This document shows positions 16,274-25,255 of a stretch of DNA of 64,000 nucleotides, one piece after another. The first letter of the stretch is position 1. The number at the start of each line of letters is the position of its first letter. Source of the stretch: Acidimicrobiaceae bacterium. GTDB lineage: Bacteria; Actinomycetota; Acidimicrobiia; Acidimicrobiales; Aldehydirespiratoraceae. The stretch lies in assembly GCA_009835735.1 (NCBI GenBank), contig VXWX01000015.1, positions 1-64,000 of the forward strand, written 5' to 3'. Under the pieces are notes generated by a model. It made no database searches. It saw only the letters and a list, made by a program, of their open reading frames with translations, and was not told where the DNA came from. The translations under genes and the position numbers were made by a program.

Positions 16274-18652
16274 TCAGGTCCGCTGATCGGGGATCATCGC
16301 CCGTACCACCGCTGGGCTCAGGGGCGTCTCATGGATCTGGGGCGAGAACTCGGCCAGGGCCTGGGCCAGGGCGTTGCCGATGGCCGCCGCCGGTCCGACC
16401 GTCCCGCCCTCGCCGACCCCCTTCATCCCCAGCGGCGTGTTCGGCGACGGGCTCTCGAAGTGCTCGATCACCACGTCGGGCATCTCCACCGCCGACGGCA
16501 CGAGATAGTCCATGAACGCGGTCTGGGGTTGGCCCAGGTCGTTGAAGCACAGGTCCTCGTACAGGGTCCCGCCGAGGCCCTGGGCGATCCCGCCCCATAT
16601 CTGGCCGTCGACGATCGGGGGATTGATGACCCTGCCGCAGTCGTGGGCCAGGATGTAGTCGAGGATCTCGATCTCGCCGGTCCCCAGGTCGACCCGGATG
16701 ACGGCGGCATGGGCCGCGTTGGCGTAGGCCGCGTTGGCGTTGATCCTGCCCTTCTCGTCGGGCGTGTGCTCCATGAGCTCGGGCTCGTACCGGGCGGTCG
16801 CCTCCAGGCCCGGTTCCATTCCCGGCGGCAGGTCGATGGTCCTGATGACGGCCGTGGTGGCTATCTCGGCCATCGTCACCGCCGGTACCGGGCTGCCGGC
16901 CACGTGGACCCGTCCTGCCTCGATCACCAGGTCGTCCTCGGGGGCCTCCAGCATGTGGGCCGCGATCTTCTTGACCTTGCCCCGGACGTCGGCCGCAGCC
17001 AGGAGTATGGCGCCGCCGCCGATGACGGCCTGGCGGGAGCCGAAGGCACCCAGGCCGTACGGGGTGGCGTCGGAGTCGGCCAGCTCGACGCGGACGGTCT
17101 CGATCGGGACGCCGAGCGCGTCGGCGGTCAATGTGGCCACGAACGTGGTCGTCCCCTGGCCCTGGTCGGTGACGCCCGACGCCACCCGTACTCCGCCGTC
17201 GGGCTGGACCTCGATGGTGCACGACTCGTGTCCCATCCAGTGCGCGGAGGCGCCGTGGTGGGTCGGTGAGACGCCCTCGAACAGGACCGCGTAGCCCACC
17301 CCGACCCGCGAGTCGGGATCGGATCGATAGTGGGCACCGGCCTGCCGGTAGGCGTCCTCACCCATTTCGACCACCCTCTCGAACGACTCGGCGAAGCTGC
17401 CCGAATCCAGCAGCGCGCCCGAGGCGGTGGTGTAGGGCAGGTCCGCTGGTTGCAGCAGCATCGACCGGCGCAGATCGAGGCGGTCCACGCCTACCTCGGC
17501 GGCGATCTCGTCGATGAACCGTTCAAGCGCGAACACCGCTTCCGGCACCCCGAAGCCCCGGTACGAACCGCCCGGCGTCTTGTTGGTGGTCACCGCGGCC
17601 ACCGACACCACGCAGTCGCGGATGTCGTAGGGGCCGGTCATGTGGGCGGCCGTGGTCAGCGCCGGGCACCAGGCCCCGGGGAAGATCTCGGCTGAGCCGA
17701 GGTCCTGGACGACCTGGACCCGCATGGCCAGGATCCGGCCGTCGTCCGCGATGGCCGCCTCGATGTCGATCATGTGGTCGCGGGCATGGGCCGCGGCGAT
17801 CATGTGCTCGGCCCGGTCCTCGACGAAGCGGACCGGACGACGGTGGCGGAGCGCCAGCCAGGACACGAGAACATCCTCGGGATAGAGATGCTGCTTGAGC
17901 CCGAAGCCGCCGCCGACGTACGGGATGACCACCCTGATGTCGCGCTCGGCCAGTGGCAGCACGTACGACAGCGTGGTGCGGGCGATGTGGGCGTGCTGGT
18001 TGGTGCACCAGAGGTGGAGGCGGCCGTTGTGCACCTCGGCCAGCGCGGCCCTGGTCTCCATGGGCATGGCGGTATGGCGGCCCATCTTGTAGCGGCGCCG
18101 GAGCACCCGGTTGCCGGCAAGGATGGCGGCTACCTCTGAGTCGTCGGGCTGCAGGTCCAGCAGCCGGTTGTTGGTCCAGTCCTCGAAGAGCCGAGGCGAA
18201 TCCGGCTCCAGCGCGGCCTCCAGGGAGGTGACCGCCGGCAGTTCGGTGTAGTCGACCTCCACCAGTTCGGCCGCGTCCTCGGCGATGTAGCGGTTCTCGG
18301 CCAGCACCACCGCCACCGGAGAACCCGCATAGCGCACCTTGTCCTGCGCCAGCGGGAACGTTCCGGGGGTCTGGGTGTAGGCAGCGAAGTTGGGATAGGG
18401 AGCTACATCGGTCAGGTCGGCGGCGGTGATCACCTCGATCACGCCGTCGACGGCGGCTGCCGCGGCAGTGCGGATGGCGGTGATCCGGCCGTGTGCGATC
18501 GGGCTGCGGACCACCGCCATCTCGGCCATGCCACCGGGGCGGAGGTCGGCGACGTAGGTGCCCTGGCCGCTGAGCAGGGCGTCGTCCTGCCGGCGGGTGA
18601 CGTGAGCCCCCGTGTAGACCGGGCGGCCGCCCAACTCGAAAGTGTCAGCCAT
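16274..18652 (-). CDS. Molybdenum hydroxylase large subunit (xanthine-dehydrogenase/CoxL family), module A
   Basis: Catalytic Mo-MCD subunit, 792 residues, of a three-subunit hydroxylase that adds oxygen from water to a ring carbon. N-terminal GAHVTRRQDDALLSGQGTYV, IPYVGGGFGLKQHLYPED, QGQGTTTF and the C-terminal GMKGVGEGGTVG with the catalytic Glu are all present. The loop over the Mo reads GGSYRGFG, not the AYRCSFR of true CO dehydrogenase, so it is not a CODH. Its substrate is probably an N-heterocycle. It overlaps the small subunit by 8 bases and is the last gene of module A. Maturation genes (xdhC/coxD-F types) are not in the window. Confidence 0.9.
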   Translation of the reverse strand: MADTFELGGRPVYTGAHVTRRQDDALLSGQGTYVADLRPGGMAEMAVVRSPIAHGRITAIRTAAAAAVDGVIEVITAADLTDVAPYPNFAAYTQTPGTFPLAQDKVRYAGSPVAVVLAENRYIAEDAAELVEVDYTELPAVTSLEAALEPDSPRLFEDWTNNRLLDLQPDDSEVAAILAGNRVLRRRYKMGRHTAMPMETRAALAEVHNGRLHLWCTNQHAHIARTTLSYVLPLAERDIRVVIPYVGGGFGLKQHLYPEDVLVSWLALRHRRPVRFVEDRAEHMIAAAHARDHMIDIEAAIADDGRILAMRVQVVQDLGSAEIFPGAWCPALTTAAHMTGPYDIRDCVVSVAAVTTNKTPGGSYRGFGVPEAVFALERFIDEIAAEVGVDRLDLRRSMLLQPADLPYTTASGALLDSGSFAESFERVVEMGEDAYRQAGAHYRSDPDSRVGVGYAVLFEGVSPTHHGASAHWMGHESCTIEVQPDGGVRVASGVTDQGQGTTTFVATLTADALGVPIETVRVELADSDATPYGLGAFGSRQAVIGGGAILLAAADVRGKVKKIAAHMLEAPEDDLVIEAGRVHVAGSPVPAVTMAEIATTAVIRTIDLPPGMEPGLEATARYEPELMEHTPDEKGRINANAAYANAAHAAVIRVDLGTGEIEILDYILAHDCGRVINPPIVDGQIWGGIAQGLGGTLYEDLCFNDLGQPQTAFMDYLVPSAVEMPDVVIEHFESPSPNTPLGMKGVGEGGTVGPAAAIGNALAQALAEFSPQIHETPLSPAVVRAMIPDQRT

Positions 18653-19148
18653 CCTGAGGGCGATCCCAGGCGGTCCGCACCGCCTGGAGGATCCCGCCGT
18701 AACCGGTGCAGCGGCAGAGGTTGCCCGAGATGGCCTCGCGGATCCCCTCCTCCCCGGGGTATTCCTCGGGGTCTATGGTCGACAGCGTCATGAGGAATCC
18801 CGGGGTGCAGAACCCGCACTGCAGGCCGTGGTTGTCCTTGAAGGCTTGTTGAAGCGGGCTCAGGCCCTCCGATGACAGTCCCTCCACCGTAGTGATGGCC
18901 GATCCGTCGACCTGGGCGGCCAGCATGATGCAGGACCGCACCGGCTCGCCGTCGAGGTTGATGGTGCATGCTCCGCAGATCCCCTGCTCGCAGCCGACAT
19001 GGGTGCCGGTGAGGCGCAGCTCCTCCCGCAGGAAGTCGGCCAGCAACTGGCGAGCCGGCACCATCGCCTCGACCGCCTCTCCGTTGACGGTCAGGCTGAT
19101 CGGCACTTCGACTGAGGGCTCGACCCGGCGTGCCTTCGGAGCGGTCAT
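18645..19148 (-). CDS. Molybdenum hydroxylase small [2Fe-2S] subunit, module A
   Basis: Electron-transfer subunit, 167 residues, with two [2Fe-2S] centres. The plant-ferredoxin-type cluster is bound by GCEQGICGACT and a later Cys (VRSCIM); the second by CGFCTPGF and CRCTGY. Its ATG at 19148 overlaps the stop of the FAD subunit as ATGA; an upstream opening of the frame is antisense-like and not used. It hands electrons from the Mo subunit to the FAD subunit. Confidence 0.93.
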   Translation of the reverse strand: MTAPKARRVEPSVEVPISLTVNGEAVEAMVPARQLLADFLREELRLTGTHVGCEQGICGACTINLDGEPVRSCIMLAAQVDGSAITTVEGLSSEGLSPLQQAFKDNHGLQCGFCTPGFLMTLSTIDPEEYPGEEGIREAISGNLCRCTGYGGILQAVRTAWDRPQDG

Positions 19149-19993
19149 GGGGCCACCTCCTGCAATGCCCGTCGCAGCAGGGCAGCTACGAGCTGGCGCC
19201 GGTACTGCGGTGATCCGTGGATGTCGTCCCAAGGCTCGATCTCCGCGGCCGCCGCCTCGGCCGAGTCGATCAGGGCCGCCTCGTCGAGGTGCCGCCCGGC
19301 GACGGCTGCCTCGGCGCCGGTGAGGCGGACCGGGTTGGACCCCACCGCGAACGCGGTGAGGCTGGCGGCGGTGACCGAGCCGTCCTCGAAGTCGACCGTG
19401 GCGGCCACACCGGCCACCGCGAAATCGCCCTTGCGCCTGGCGAACTCCCTGAAGGAGCACCTGGTGGTAGGTGGAACCGTCGGGAAGGTCACGTGCGAGA
19501 GGATCTCGCCTTCTTCGAGCGAGTTCATGTAGGGGCCCGCGAAGAACTCGGCCGCAGGAATCTCCCGCTGGCCGTCAAGGCCGGCGGCCACCATCGTGGC
19601 GTCGAGAGTCAGGGCCACGGCAGGCAACTCTGCGGCCGGATCGGCATGGGCGATGCTGCCGCCGACCGTGCCGCGTGCCCTTATCTGGCGATGGCCGATG
19701 AACGGCATGGCCAGGCGCAGCAGGTCGCACCCCTCGGTGCTCTCCCGTTCGACGCGGCGCTGGGTGACGGTGGCGCCGATCCGCCATCCCGACTCGTTGC
19801 GGTCCATCCGCTGGAGGTCTCCGATCGCGCCGATGTCGACGAGCACGGTCGGGCGGGCCAGCCGGTGGTTGAGCATGGGGACGAGGCTCTGCCCGCCCGC
19901 CAGCGGTCTCGCCTCGTCGCCGTGCTCGGCCAAGAACTCCAGCGCCTCGTCGAGGCTGTGAGGCCGGCAGTAGGCGAACGGTGGCGGCTTCAT
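19145..19993 (-). CDS. Molybdenum hydroxylase FAD-binding (medium) subunit, module A
   Basis: FAD subunit of the hydroxylase, 282 residues, CoxM/XdhB type. The FAD motifs are AGGQSLVPMLNHRLA near residue 32 and the GTVGGSIAHADPAAELP segment near residue 108; REFARRKGDFAVAG follows. Its ATG overlaps the stop of the Rieske gene upstream as ATGA, so the four enzyme genes of module A are translationally linked. It passes electrons to NAD or another carrier. Confidence 0.93.
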   Translation of the reverse strand: MKPPPFAYCRPHSLDEALEFLAEHGDEARPLAGGQSLVPMLNHRLARPTVLVDIGAIGDLQRMDRNESGWRIGATVTQRRVERESTEGCDLLRLAMPFIGHRQIRARGTVGGSIAHADPAAELPAVALTLDATMVAAGLDGQREIPAAEFFAGPYMNSLEEGEILSHVTFPTVPPTTRCSFREFARRKGDFAVAGVAATVDFEDGSVTAASLTAFAVGSNPVRLTGAEAAVAGRHLDEAALIDSAEAAAAEIEPWDDIHGSPQYRRQLVAALLRRALQEVAP

Positions 19994-21030
19994 CCTCGCA
20001 ACCCCGCCAGCTCGAGCAGCCACTTCCGGTACTCCAGCAGCGCGAGGTCGGCTCCCTTGACGAACATCTCCTCCGGCAGCCTGATCGGCACCTGGCAGGG
20101 CATCTGCGACTCCACGATGGGGCGGTCCTGGTCGGTGACCAGCTGAGCGAACGCCATGAACTCCTCGCCGTGGTCGAGCCCGTAGTTGCGGCCCTGGTAG
20201 GTGAAGCACCGGGTCCGGTGGGGGCCGACGGGCGCCAGGCACACCCACAGCACGTAGTCCTCGTGCTCGCCGGCGCTGCTGTTGAGCTGCATCGCGTTCG
20301 GCACGAACACCCGGTAGCGCTTGATGGCGCCGAAGATGGGCTCGCCGCCGGAGTCCGCGGTGGGGGCGTTCTTGACGTTGTCTGTGAACTCCGGGAACGG
20401 CCCGGCCACGAACCGCAGCTCGCCGTCGACCCGCTCCACGTCGTAGTTGTCGACCCGGGGCTGGTTGCTGTCGCCGAGCAGCCCGTCGTGCACCCACGGG
20501 AAGTGGGAGAAGTCGAAGTAGTTCTCCAGCCGGCGGGCCATCGAGCAGTCCCACTCGTAGACGTCCAGGTGCAGGAACTGGTAGCTCGGGTCGTCGAACA
20601 TCGGGACCGACGGCGGCGGGTGGATGGGATCGCCCAGGCAGGTGTACACCAGGCCGCTGACCTCGCAGGTGGGGTAGCTGGGCAGCTTCACGTTGACGTG
20701 CTGCGACAGCTCCTCGCGGGCCGGGATCCGGGCCACCGCGCCGGTGGCGTCGTAGGTCCAGCCGTGGTACGGGCAGCGCAGGCAGTCGTCGACGACCACG
20801 CCGAGGGAGAGCGCGGTGCCCTTGTGCAGGCACTGGTCGTCGAACACGACGGGCTGGCCGTCGAGCCGCACCACCACCATCTTCTTGCCGTACAGCACGA
20901 AGCCCTGCGGCGTGTCGGTCAGCTCGTCCGAGTAGGCCACCGGGTACCAGAACTTGTCCCGCATGGCCTCGTAGAGCTTGTCCTCGGTGTCGGCGTCTAC
21001 GTAGTCGATCCGGTCCTCGAGCTGGGTCAT
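19990..21030 (-). CDS. Rieske non-heme iron oxygenase alpha subunit, module A
   Basis: A 346-residue aromatic-ring-hydroxylase-type oxygenase. The Rieske [2Fe-2S] site is C-L-H ... C-P-Y-H (CLHKGTALSLG and CPYHGWTYD, residues about 67-92). The mononuclear iron site is D-x2-H-x4-H in ENYFDFSHFPWVHDG near residue 170-182. Size and build fit monooxygenases that demethylate or hydroxylate small substrates (methylxanthine N-demethylases, vanillate O-demethylase). It stands between the permease and the Mo-hydroxylase genes. No Rieske reductase is in the window. It is clearly similar to the oxygenases at 27890 and 29360. Confidence 0.9.
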   Translation of the reverse strand: MTQLEDRIDYVDADTEDKLYEAMRDKFWYPVAYSDELTDTPQGFVLYGKKMVVVRLDGQPVVFDDQCLHKGTALSLGVVVDDCLRCPYHGWTYDATGAVARIPAREELSQHVNVKLPSYPTCEVSGLVYTCLGDPIHPPPSVPMFDDPSYQFLHLDVYEWDCSMARRLENYFDFSHFPWVHDGLLGDSNQPRVDNYDVERVDGELRFVAGPFPEFTDNVKNAPTADSGGEPIFGAIKRYRVFVPNAMQLNSSAGEHEDYVLWVCLAPVGPHRTRCFTYQGRNYGLDHGEEFMAFAQLVTDQDRPIVESQMPCQVPIRLPEEMFVKGADLALLEYRKWLLELAGLRG

Positions 21031-21043
21031 CGGACGCCTCCCT

Positions 21044-21988
21044 TCATCTCTCGCCCCGGAAATAAGGTACGCCCAGGTGCAGGGGCTCGTGGCTGCGGCG
21101 CCGGTTGACGACCAGGGCCGCGATGGTCAGCACGAACGGCAGGGCCAGCAGCAACTGGTGGGGCACCTCGACGCCGCGGGCCTGGAGCGACAGCTGGTAG
21201 GCGTCGAGGTAGCCGAAGAAGAGGGCACCGGCCAGGATCCTCCCGATCCGCCAGTTGCCGAAGATCACGATGGCCAGCGCGATCCATCCCCGGCCGGCGG
21301 CCACGTCGACGAAGAACAGCCCCGACAGGAACACGCTCAAGAACGCGCCGGCCAGGCCGGCCATCAGGCCCCCGAAGGCCAGCGCCAAGTACTGCATCCC
21401 GGTGACGTTGATGCCCCGCATGTCGCAGGCCGCCGGGTTGTTGCCGACGCTGCGCAGCTCGAGGCCGAACTGGGTCCGGTTCAGCGTCCACCACAGCACG
21501 GGACAACTGAGGATGGCTGCGTACGTCAGCCAGTGTTGGCTGAAGACGACCTCCCCGACCGCCGGGATGTCGGACAGGAGTGGGATCTCGGCATAGTCGA
21601 AGGTGTCGCTGCGGGGCATCTCGCCGCCGGTCTGCGGGTAGAACGCCCGGAACAGGTAGAAGGCCATGCCGATGCCGAACAGGTTGAGGGCGAGCCCGGC
21701 CACGACCTGCTCGACCTTGATGCTGCTCACGAGGACGGCCATCAGCAGCGACAGGAGTATTCCGGCCCCGACCCCGCTGAGCACTCCCAGCCACAGGGAG
21801 TCGGCCTTGTCGGCCACCACGAAGGACCCGAACGCCGACACCGTGATGGTGCCCTCGATGCCCAGGTTGAGGATGCCGGCCCGCTCGGTGACCATCTCGC
21901 CCAGCGCGGCCAGCAGCAGCGGCGTGGCGATGCGGATGGCGCTAGCCAGCACGCCCACGTTGATGAGGGCCTCAAGGACGTCACTCAT
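21044..21988 (-). CDS. ABC transporter permease, BMP/nucleoside type (second permease), module A
   Basis: A 314-residue polytopic inner-membrane permease of the branched-chain/simple-sugar permease superfamily, the NupQ-like partner in BMP-dependent nucleoside importers. ERAGILNLGIEGTITVSAF near the N-terminus and NPAACDMRGINV in the cytoplasmic coupling region are typical. Eight to ten hydrophobic helices are evident. Its start overlaps the stop of the first permease by 8 bases. Confidence 0.9.
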   Translation of the reverse strand: MSDVLEALINVGVLASAIRIATPLLLAALGEMVTERAGILNLGIEGTITVSAFGSFVVADKADSLWLGVLSGVGAGILLSLLMAVLVSSIKVEQVVAGLALNLFGIGMAFYLFRAFYPQTGGEMPRSDTFDYAEIPLLSDIPAVGEVVFSQHWLTYAAILSCPVLWWTLNRTQFGLELRSVGNNPAACDMRGINVTGMQYLALAFGGLMAGLAGAFLSVFLSGLFFVDVAAGRGWIALAIVIFGNWRIGRILAGALFFGYLDAYQLSLQARGVEVPHQLLLALPFVLTIAALVVNRRRSHEPLHLGVPYFRGER

Positions 21989-23105
21989 CGCTACGGGTCC
22001 TCTGGAGCCGGTAGCGCACCGCCACCGCGCCGGTCAGCACGAAGATGAGCGACAGCCCCTGGATCACGTCGACCAGCGCGGCCGGGATCCCGGTCTGGAT
22101 CTGCATCGTCACCGCGCCGTTTACAAGGGCCCCGAACGCGATGGCGCTCACGACCACCCCGGCCGGATGCAGGCGGCCGATGAGGGCGATGATGATGCCC
22201 ACGAAGCCGAAGTTGTTGGAGATGTCGAGCTGGAGGCGATGGTGTATTCCTGAAAACTCGGCCGCGCCGGCCAGGCCGGCCAGCGCGCCGCTGATCGCCA
22301 TCACCAGCACGGTCACCCGGGGAACCGAGATCCCCTTGTAGGAGCCCGCGGTGCGGTTGATGCCGACGCCTCGCACCTCGTATCCCAGCGCGGTCCGTCT
22401 GAGCACTACGTGAACCACGACGGCTACGGCCACCGCGATCCCGAATCCCCAGTGGAGCCGGCTTCCGTCGATCATCAGCGGCAGATGGGCTGACTCCGGC
22501 AGCGTCACCGTCTGGAAGTAGAACGTGTCGGGGGACCGCCACAGGTCGCCGAGGAGATACGACAGGATGAGCAGGATGATGAAGTTGAGCATCACCGTGG
22601 TGATGATCTCGTTGGTGTCGTAGCGGGCCTTCAGCAGGCCGGCGATCGACGCCCACAACGCCCCGGCCGCGGCCGCCGCGATGAACAGCACTGGCACCAT
22701 CACGCCGCGGGGGAGATGGGCGTGCCAAAGGTCGCTGACGAAGAACGCCCCCATGGCGCCGGCGAAGAACTGGCCCTCGCCCCCGATGTTCCACACCCTG
22801 GCCCGGAAGGCGAAGGCGGCCGCCAGGCCGGTGAAGATGAGCGGGGTCGCCTGGACCAGGGTCTCGTAGACCGCCCGCCTGGATCCGAAGGCGCCGTCGA
22901 ACAGGGCCCGGTAGGAGTCGACGACGCTCTTGTCGGAGGCCGCGATCAGGATCGAGCAGATGGCCAGCCCGACGATGAAGGCGCCTACGAGGGTGACGAC
23001 CTCGTGCCAGGGCTTGACCTCCAGCCGTCTCTCCAGGCGCCACCCGGTTCGGCGAAGCAGGCTCCCCGAAGACGCACCGGGCGTGGTCGGAACATCCGTG
23101 TTCAT
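21981..23105 (-). CDS. ABC transporter permease, BMP/nucleoside type (first permease), module A
   Basis: A 374-residue permease, NupP-like, with a cytoplasmic N-terminal tail of about 35 residues and then multiple membrane helices. Family marks are ETLVQATPLIFTGLAAAFAF, VWNIGGEGQFFAGA, and SYKGISVPRV in the coupling loop. The ATG at 23105 overlaps the ATPase stop as ATGA. It forms the channel with the 314-residue permease encoded next. Confidence 0.9.
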   Translation of the reverse strand: MNTDVPTTPGASSGSLLRRTGWRLERRLEVKPWHEVVTLVGAFIVGLAICSILIAASDKSVVDSYRALFDGAFGSRRAVYETLVQATPLIFTGLAAAFAFRARVWNIGGEGQFFAGAMGAFFVSDLWHAHLPRGVMVPVLFIAAAAAGALWASIAGLLKARYDTNEIITTVMLNFIILLILSYLLGDLWRSPDTFYFQTVTLPESAHLPLMIDGSRLHWGFGIAVAVAVVVHVVLRRTALGYEVRGVGINRTAGSYKGISVPRVTVLVMAISGALAGLAGAAEFSGIHHRLQLDISNNFGFVGIIIALIGRLHPAGVVVSAIAFGALVNGAVTMQIQTGIPAALVDVIQGLSLIFVLTGAVAVRYRLQRTRSDE

Positions 23106-24643
23106 GCCAGGGCCTCGCCCGGGGCGCCCGACACCCCGGCCATCCACATGCCGATCCGGTCGACGGTCGCGTCGCGGCGGTCGACCTCGCCGACGATGCG
23201 GCCGTCGAACATGACCGCGATGCGGCTCGACAGGTTCAGCAGTTCGTCCAGGTCCTCGGAGATCAGGAGGATGGCCGCACCCTGGTCGCGCTCTTCGACC
23301 AGGCGCCGCCTCACGTACTCGGTGGCGCCGATGTCCAATCCCCTCGTCGGCTGGTGGACGACCAGCAGCCGGGGCTGGCCGGCGAGCTCGCGGGCCATCA
23401 CGATCTTCTGCAGGTTCCCGCCCGACAGGACGCGGGTGACGTGCGCCGGCGACGGCGCGGCGATGTCGAAAGCCGCGAACGAGTCGTCGGCGAATTCGCC
23501 GATGCCCTTCTGGTTGAGCCAGCCCCGCCGTCCGAAGCGGTCGGAACGCTGGCGGCCGAGGATCAGGTTCTCGCTGATCCGGAAGTCCATCATGAGGCCC
23601 TGATGGATGCGGTCGGCGGGAACGCTGGCGATGCCGATCTCGAGCCGGCCGGCCGGGGAGAGCTCGGCAATGTCCTTCGCGTCGACGAGGATGCGGCCGG
23701 CATCGGCCGGCTTCATACCGACGAGCACGTCGAACAGCGCGTCCTGGCCGTTGCCCGACACACCGGCGATGCCCAGGATCTCGCGCTCGTGCACCTGGAG
23801 CGACACCTGCTTTAGGGAGCCCCGACCGGACTCGGTGGCGACGTCGAGTCCCGAGACGTCGAGCACCAGGTCTCCCCGGGGGGCCTCGACCACGTCGATG
23901 GCCAAGTCCACATCGCGGCCGACCATCATCCTGGTCAGGTCGGCCATGGTCACCTCCGAGGTGAGGGAGGTGCGGACCACGCGGCCGCGCCGCAGGACGG
24001 TCACATCGTCGGAGATCTCCATCACCTCGTGGAGCTTGTGGGTGATCAGCACGATGGTGAGTCCCTCGGAGGCCATACGGCGCAGGGTCGCGAAAAGCCG
24101 CTCGATGCCTTCGGGGGTGAGCACCGCGGTCGGCTCGTCGAGGATCAGCACCTCGCAGCCCAAGTAGAGGGCCTTGAGGATCTCTACCCACTGCTGCTGG
24201 CCCACCGCCAGGTCGCCGACCGGGGTGTCGAGGTCGACCTCGACGCCGTAGAGGTCGCACAGCTCACCGAGGCGGCCCCGGGCCGCTCGCAGGTCGACCT
24301 TCGCCTCGCCCCGGGTGCCGATGACGACGTTCTCCAGAACCGACATCGGGGTGACCAGCTCGAAGTGCTGGCGCACCATCCCGATCCCGGCCGCGATGGC
24401 GTCGCGGGGTGAGACCATGTGGATCGGCTCACCCCGCAGCTCGATGGCGCCCTCGTCGGGCTCGTGCACGCCGTAGAACAGGTCGGCGAGAGTGCTCTTG
24501 CCGGCCCCGTTCTCCCCGAGCAGGCAGTGCACCCTGGCCCGATGGACCTCCAGCGTGATGTCGTCGTTGGCGACCACGCCGGGGAACCGCTTGGTCACGC
24601 CGCGGGCCCGCAGCAGGACGGAGTCAGCGCCGTCGCCGTTCAT
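23102..24643 (-). CDS. ABC transporter ATPase with two ABC domains, BMP/nucleoside type, module A
   Basis: A 513-residue tandem ATPase of the sugar/nucleoside type. Domain 1 has Walker A GENGAGKST, a signature LAVGQQQW (usual LSVGxQQ), and Walker B LILDEPTAVL. Domain 2 has a degenerate P-loop (GVSGNGQDALF) but an intact signature LSGGNLQK and VVHQPTRGLD where the catalytic Glu is replaced, as is normal in this family. It energises uptake of the ligand captured by the BMP lipoprotein at 25256-26374. Confidence 0.93.
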   Translation of the reverse strand: MNGDGADSVLLRARGVTKRFPGVVANDDITLEVHRARVHCLLGENGAGKSTLADLFYGVHEPDEGAIELRGEPIHMVSPRDAIAAGIGMVRQHFELVTPMSVLENVVIGTRGEAKVDLRAARGRLGELCDLYGVEVDLDTPVGDLAVGQQQWVEILKALYLGCEVLILDEPTAVLTPEGIERLFATLRRMASEGLTIVLITHKLHEVMEISDDVTVLRRGRVVRTSLTSEVTMADLTRMMVGRDVDLAIDVVEAPRGDLVLDVSGLDVATESGRGSLKQVSLQVHEREILGIAGVSGNGQDALFDVLVGMKPADAGRILVDAKDIAELSPAGRLEIGIASVPADRIHQGLMMDFRISENLILGRQRSDRFGRRGWLNQKGIGEFADDSFAAFDIAAPSPAHVTRVLSGGNLQKIVMARELAGQPRLLVVHQPTRGLDIGATEYVRRRLVEERDQGAAILLISEDLDELLNLSSRIAVMFDGRIVGEVDRRDATVDRIGMWMAGVSGAPGEALA

Positions 24644-24692
24644 GGCACCGAACGGTAATGAGCCGTGGGCATCGGTGTTGGGACCGGAGCCG

Positions 24693-25184
24693 CTAGGCGC
24701 CCCAGAACCCGTGATGGACCTGCACCGCCTCCTCCACGAGATGAGGCCCGCTGATGTCGATGTGGCGCTGCCCGCTGGCCAGCACGGCCCGGCATCCGAC
24801 CCCGGTCATGGTGGCGTTCTCGTCCCGCTCGCCGCTGTCGAACGGCATCAGGTCCGACTCGTTCATGCCGTAGACGAGGCGGTTGACGCCGGCCCAGTAC
24901 ATGGCGCCGGCGCACATCGCGCACGGCTCGCAGCTCGCGTACACGGTCCCGCCGGCGATCTGCTCGGCGGTCAGGGTGAGGCCCATCTCGCGGGCCAGGT
25001 TGGTCTCGGCGTGGCCGATCAGGTCGCCGGTGGTGACCACCGAGTTCTCGGCCTCGACGAGGACGCTCCCGGAGCTGTCTACGAAGATCGCCCCGAACGG
25101 GTGGTTCCCGTTCTGGCGGGAGCGCCTCGAGACGTCGATGGCCCGCCGCAGCAGCTGCTCCTCCCGCTCGGTCAGCTCAGACAT
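24693..25184 (-). CDS. CDA-fold nucleoside/guanine deaminase
   Basis: A 163-residue zinc deaminase of the cytidine-deaminase fold. HAE (GHAETNLA, about residues 58-65) holds a zinc ligand and the proton-shuttle Glu, and CEPCAMC supplies the two Cys ligands. GAMYWAGVNRLVYG fits the guanine-deaminase/GuaD-like branch more than tRNA-adenosine deaminase. It is encoded inside the importer operon between the binding protein and the ATPase, which suggests it acts on the imported compound. GAGGGGAG precedes the ATG. Confidence 0.87.
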   Translation of the reverse strand: MSELTEREEQLLRRAIDVSRRSRQNGNHPFGAIFVDSSGSVLVEAENSVVTTGDLIGHAETNLAREMGLTLTAEQIAGGTVYASCEPCAMCAGAMYWAGVNRLVYGMNESDLMPFDSGERDENATMTGVGCRAVLASGQRHIDISGPHLVEEAVQVHHGFWGA

Positions 25185-25214
25185 CGGCGGCTCCCCTCGA
25201 TTCTGCTGTTGTCG

Positions 25215-25244
25215 GCGGCCGGCCCGGGTCAGCGGGCCGGCCGC
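25215..25244 (-). terminator. GC-rich hairpin between the BMP gene and the deaminase gene
   Basis: Perfect 11-bp stem, GCGGCCGGCCC at 25215-25225 with its complement at 25234-25244, and an 8-base loop. It begins 11 bases past the BMP stop on the minus strand. No T-run follows, so it may be a partial terminator or an mRNA-stabilising stem that keeps binding-protein expression above that of the rest of the operon. Confidence 0.55.
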
Positions 25245-25255
25245 TCTCGAGTGGA

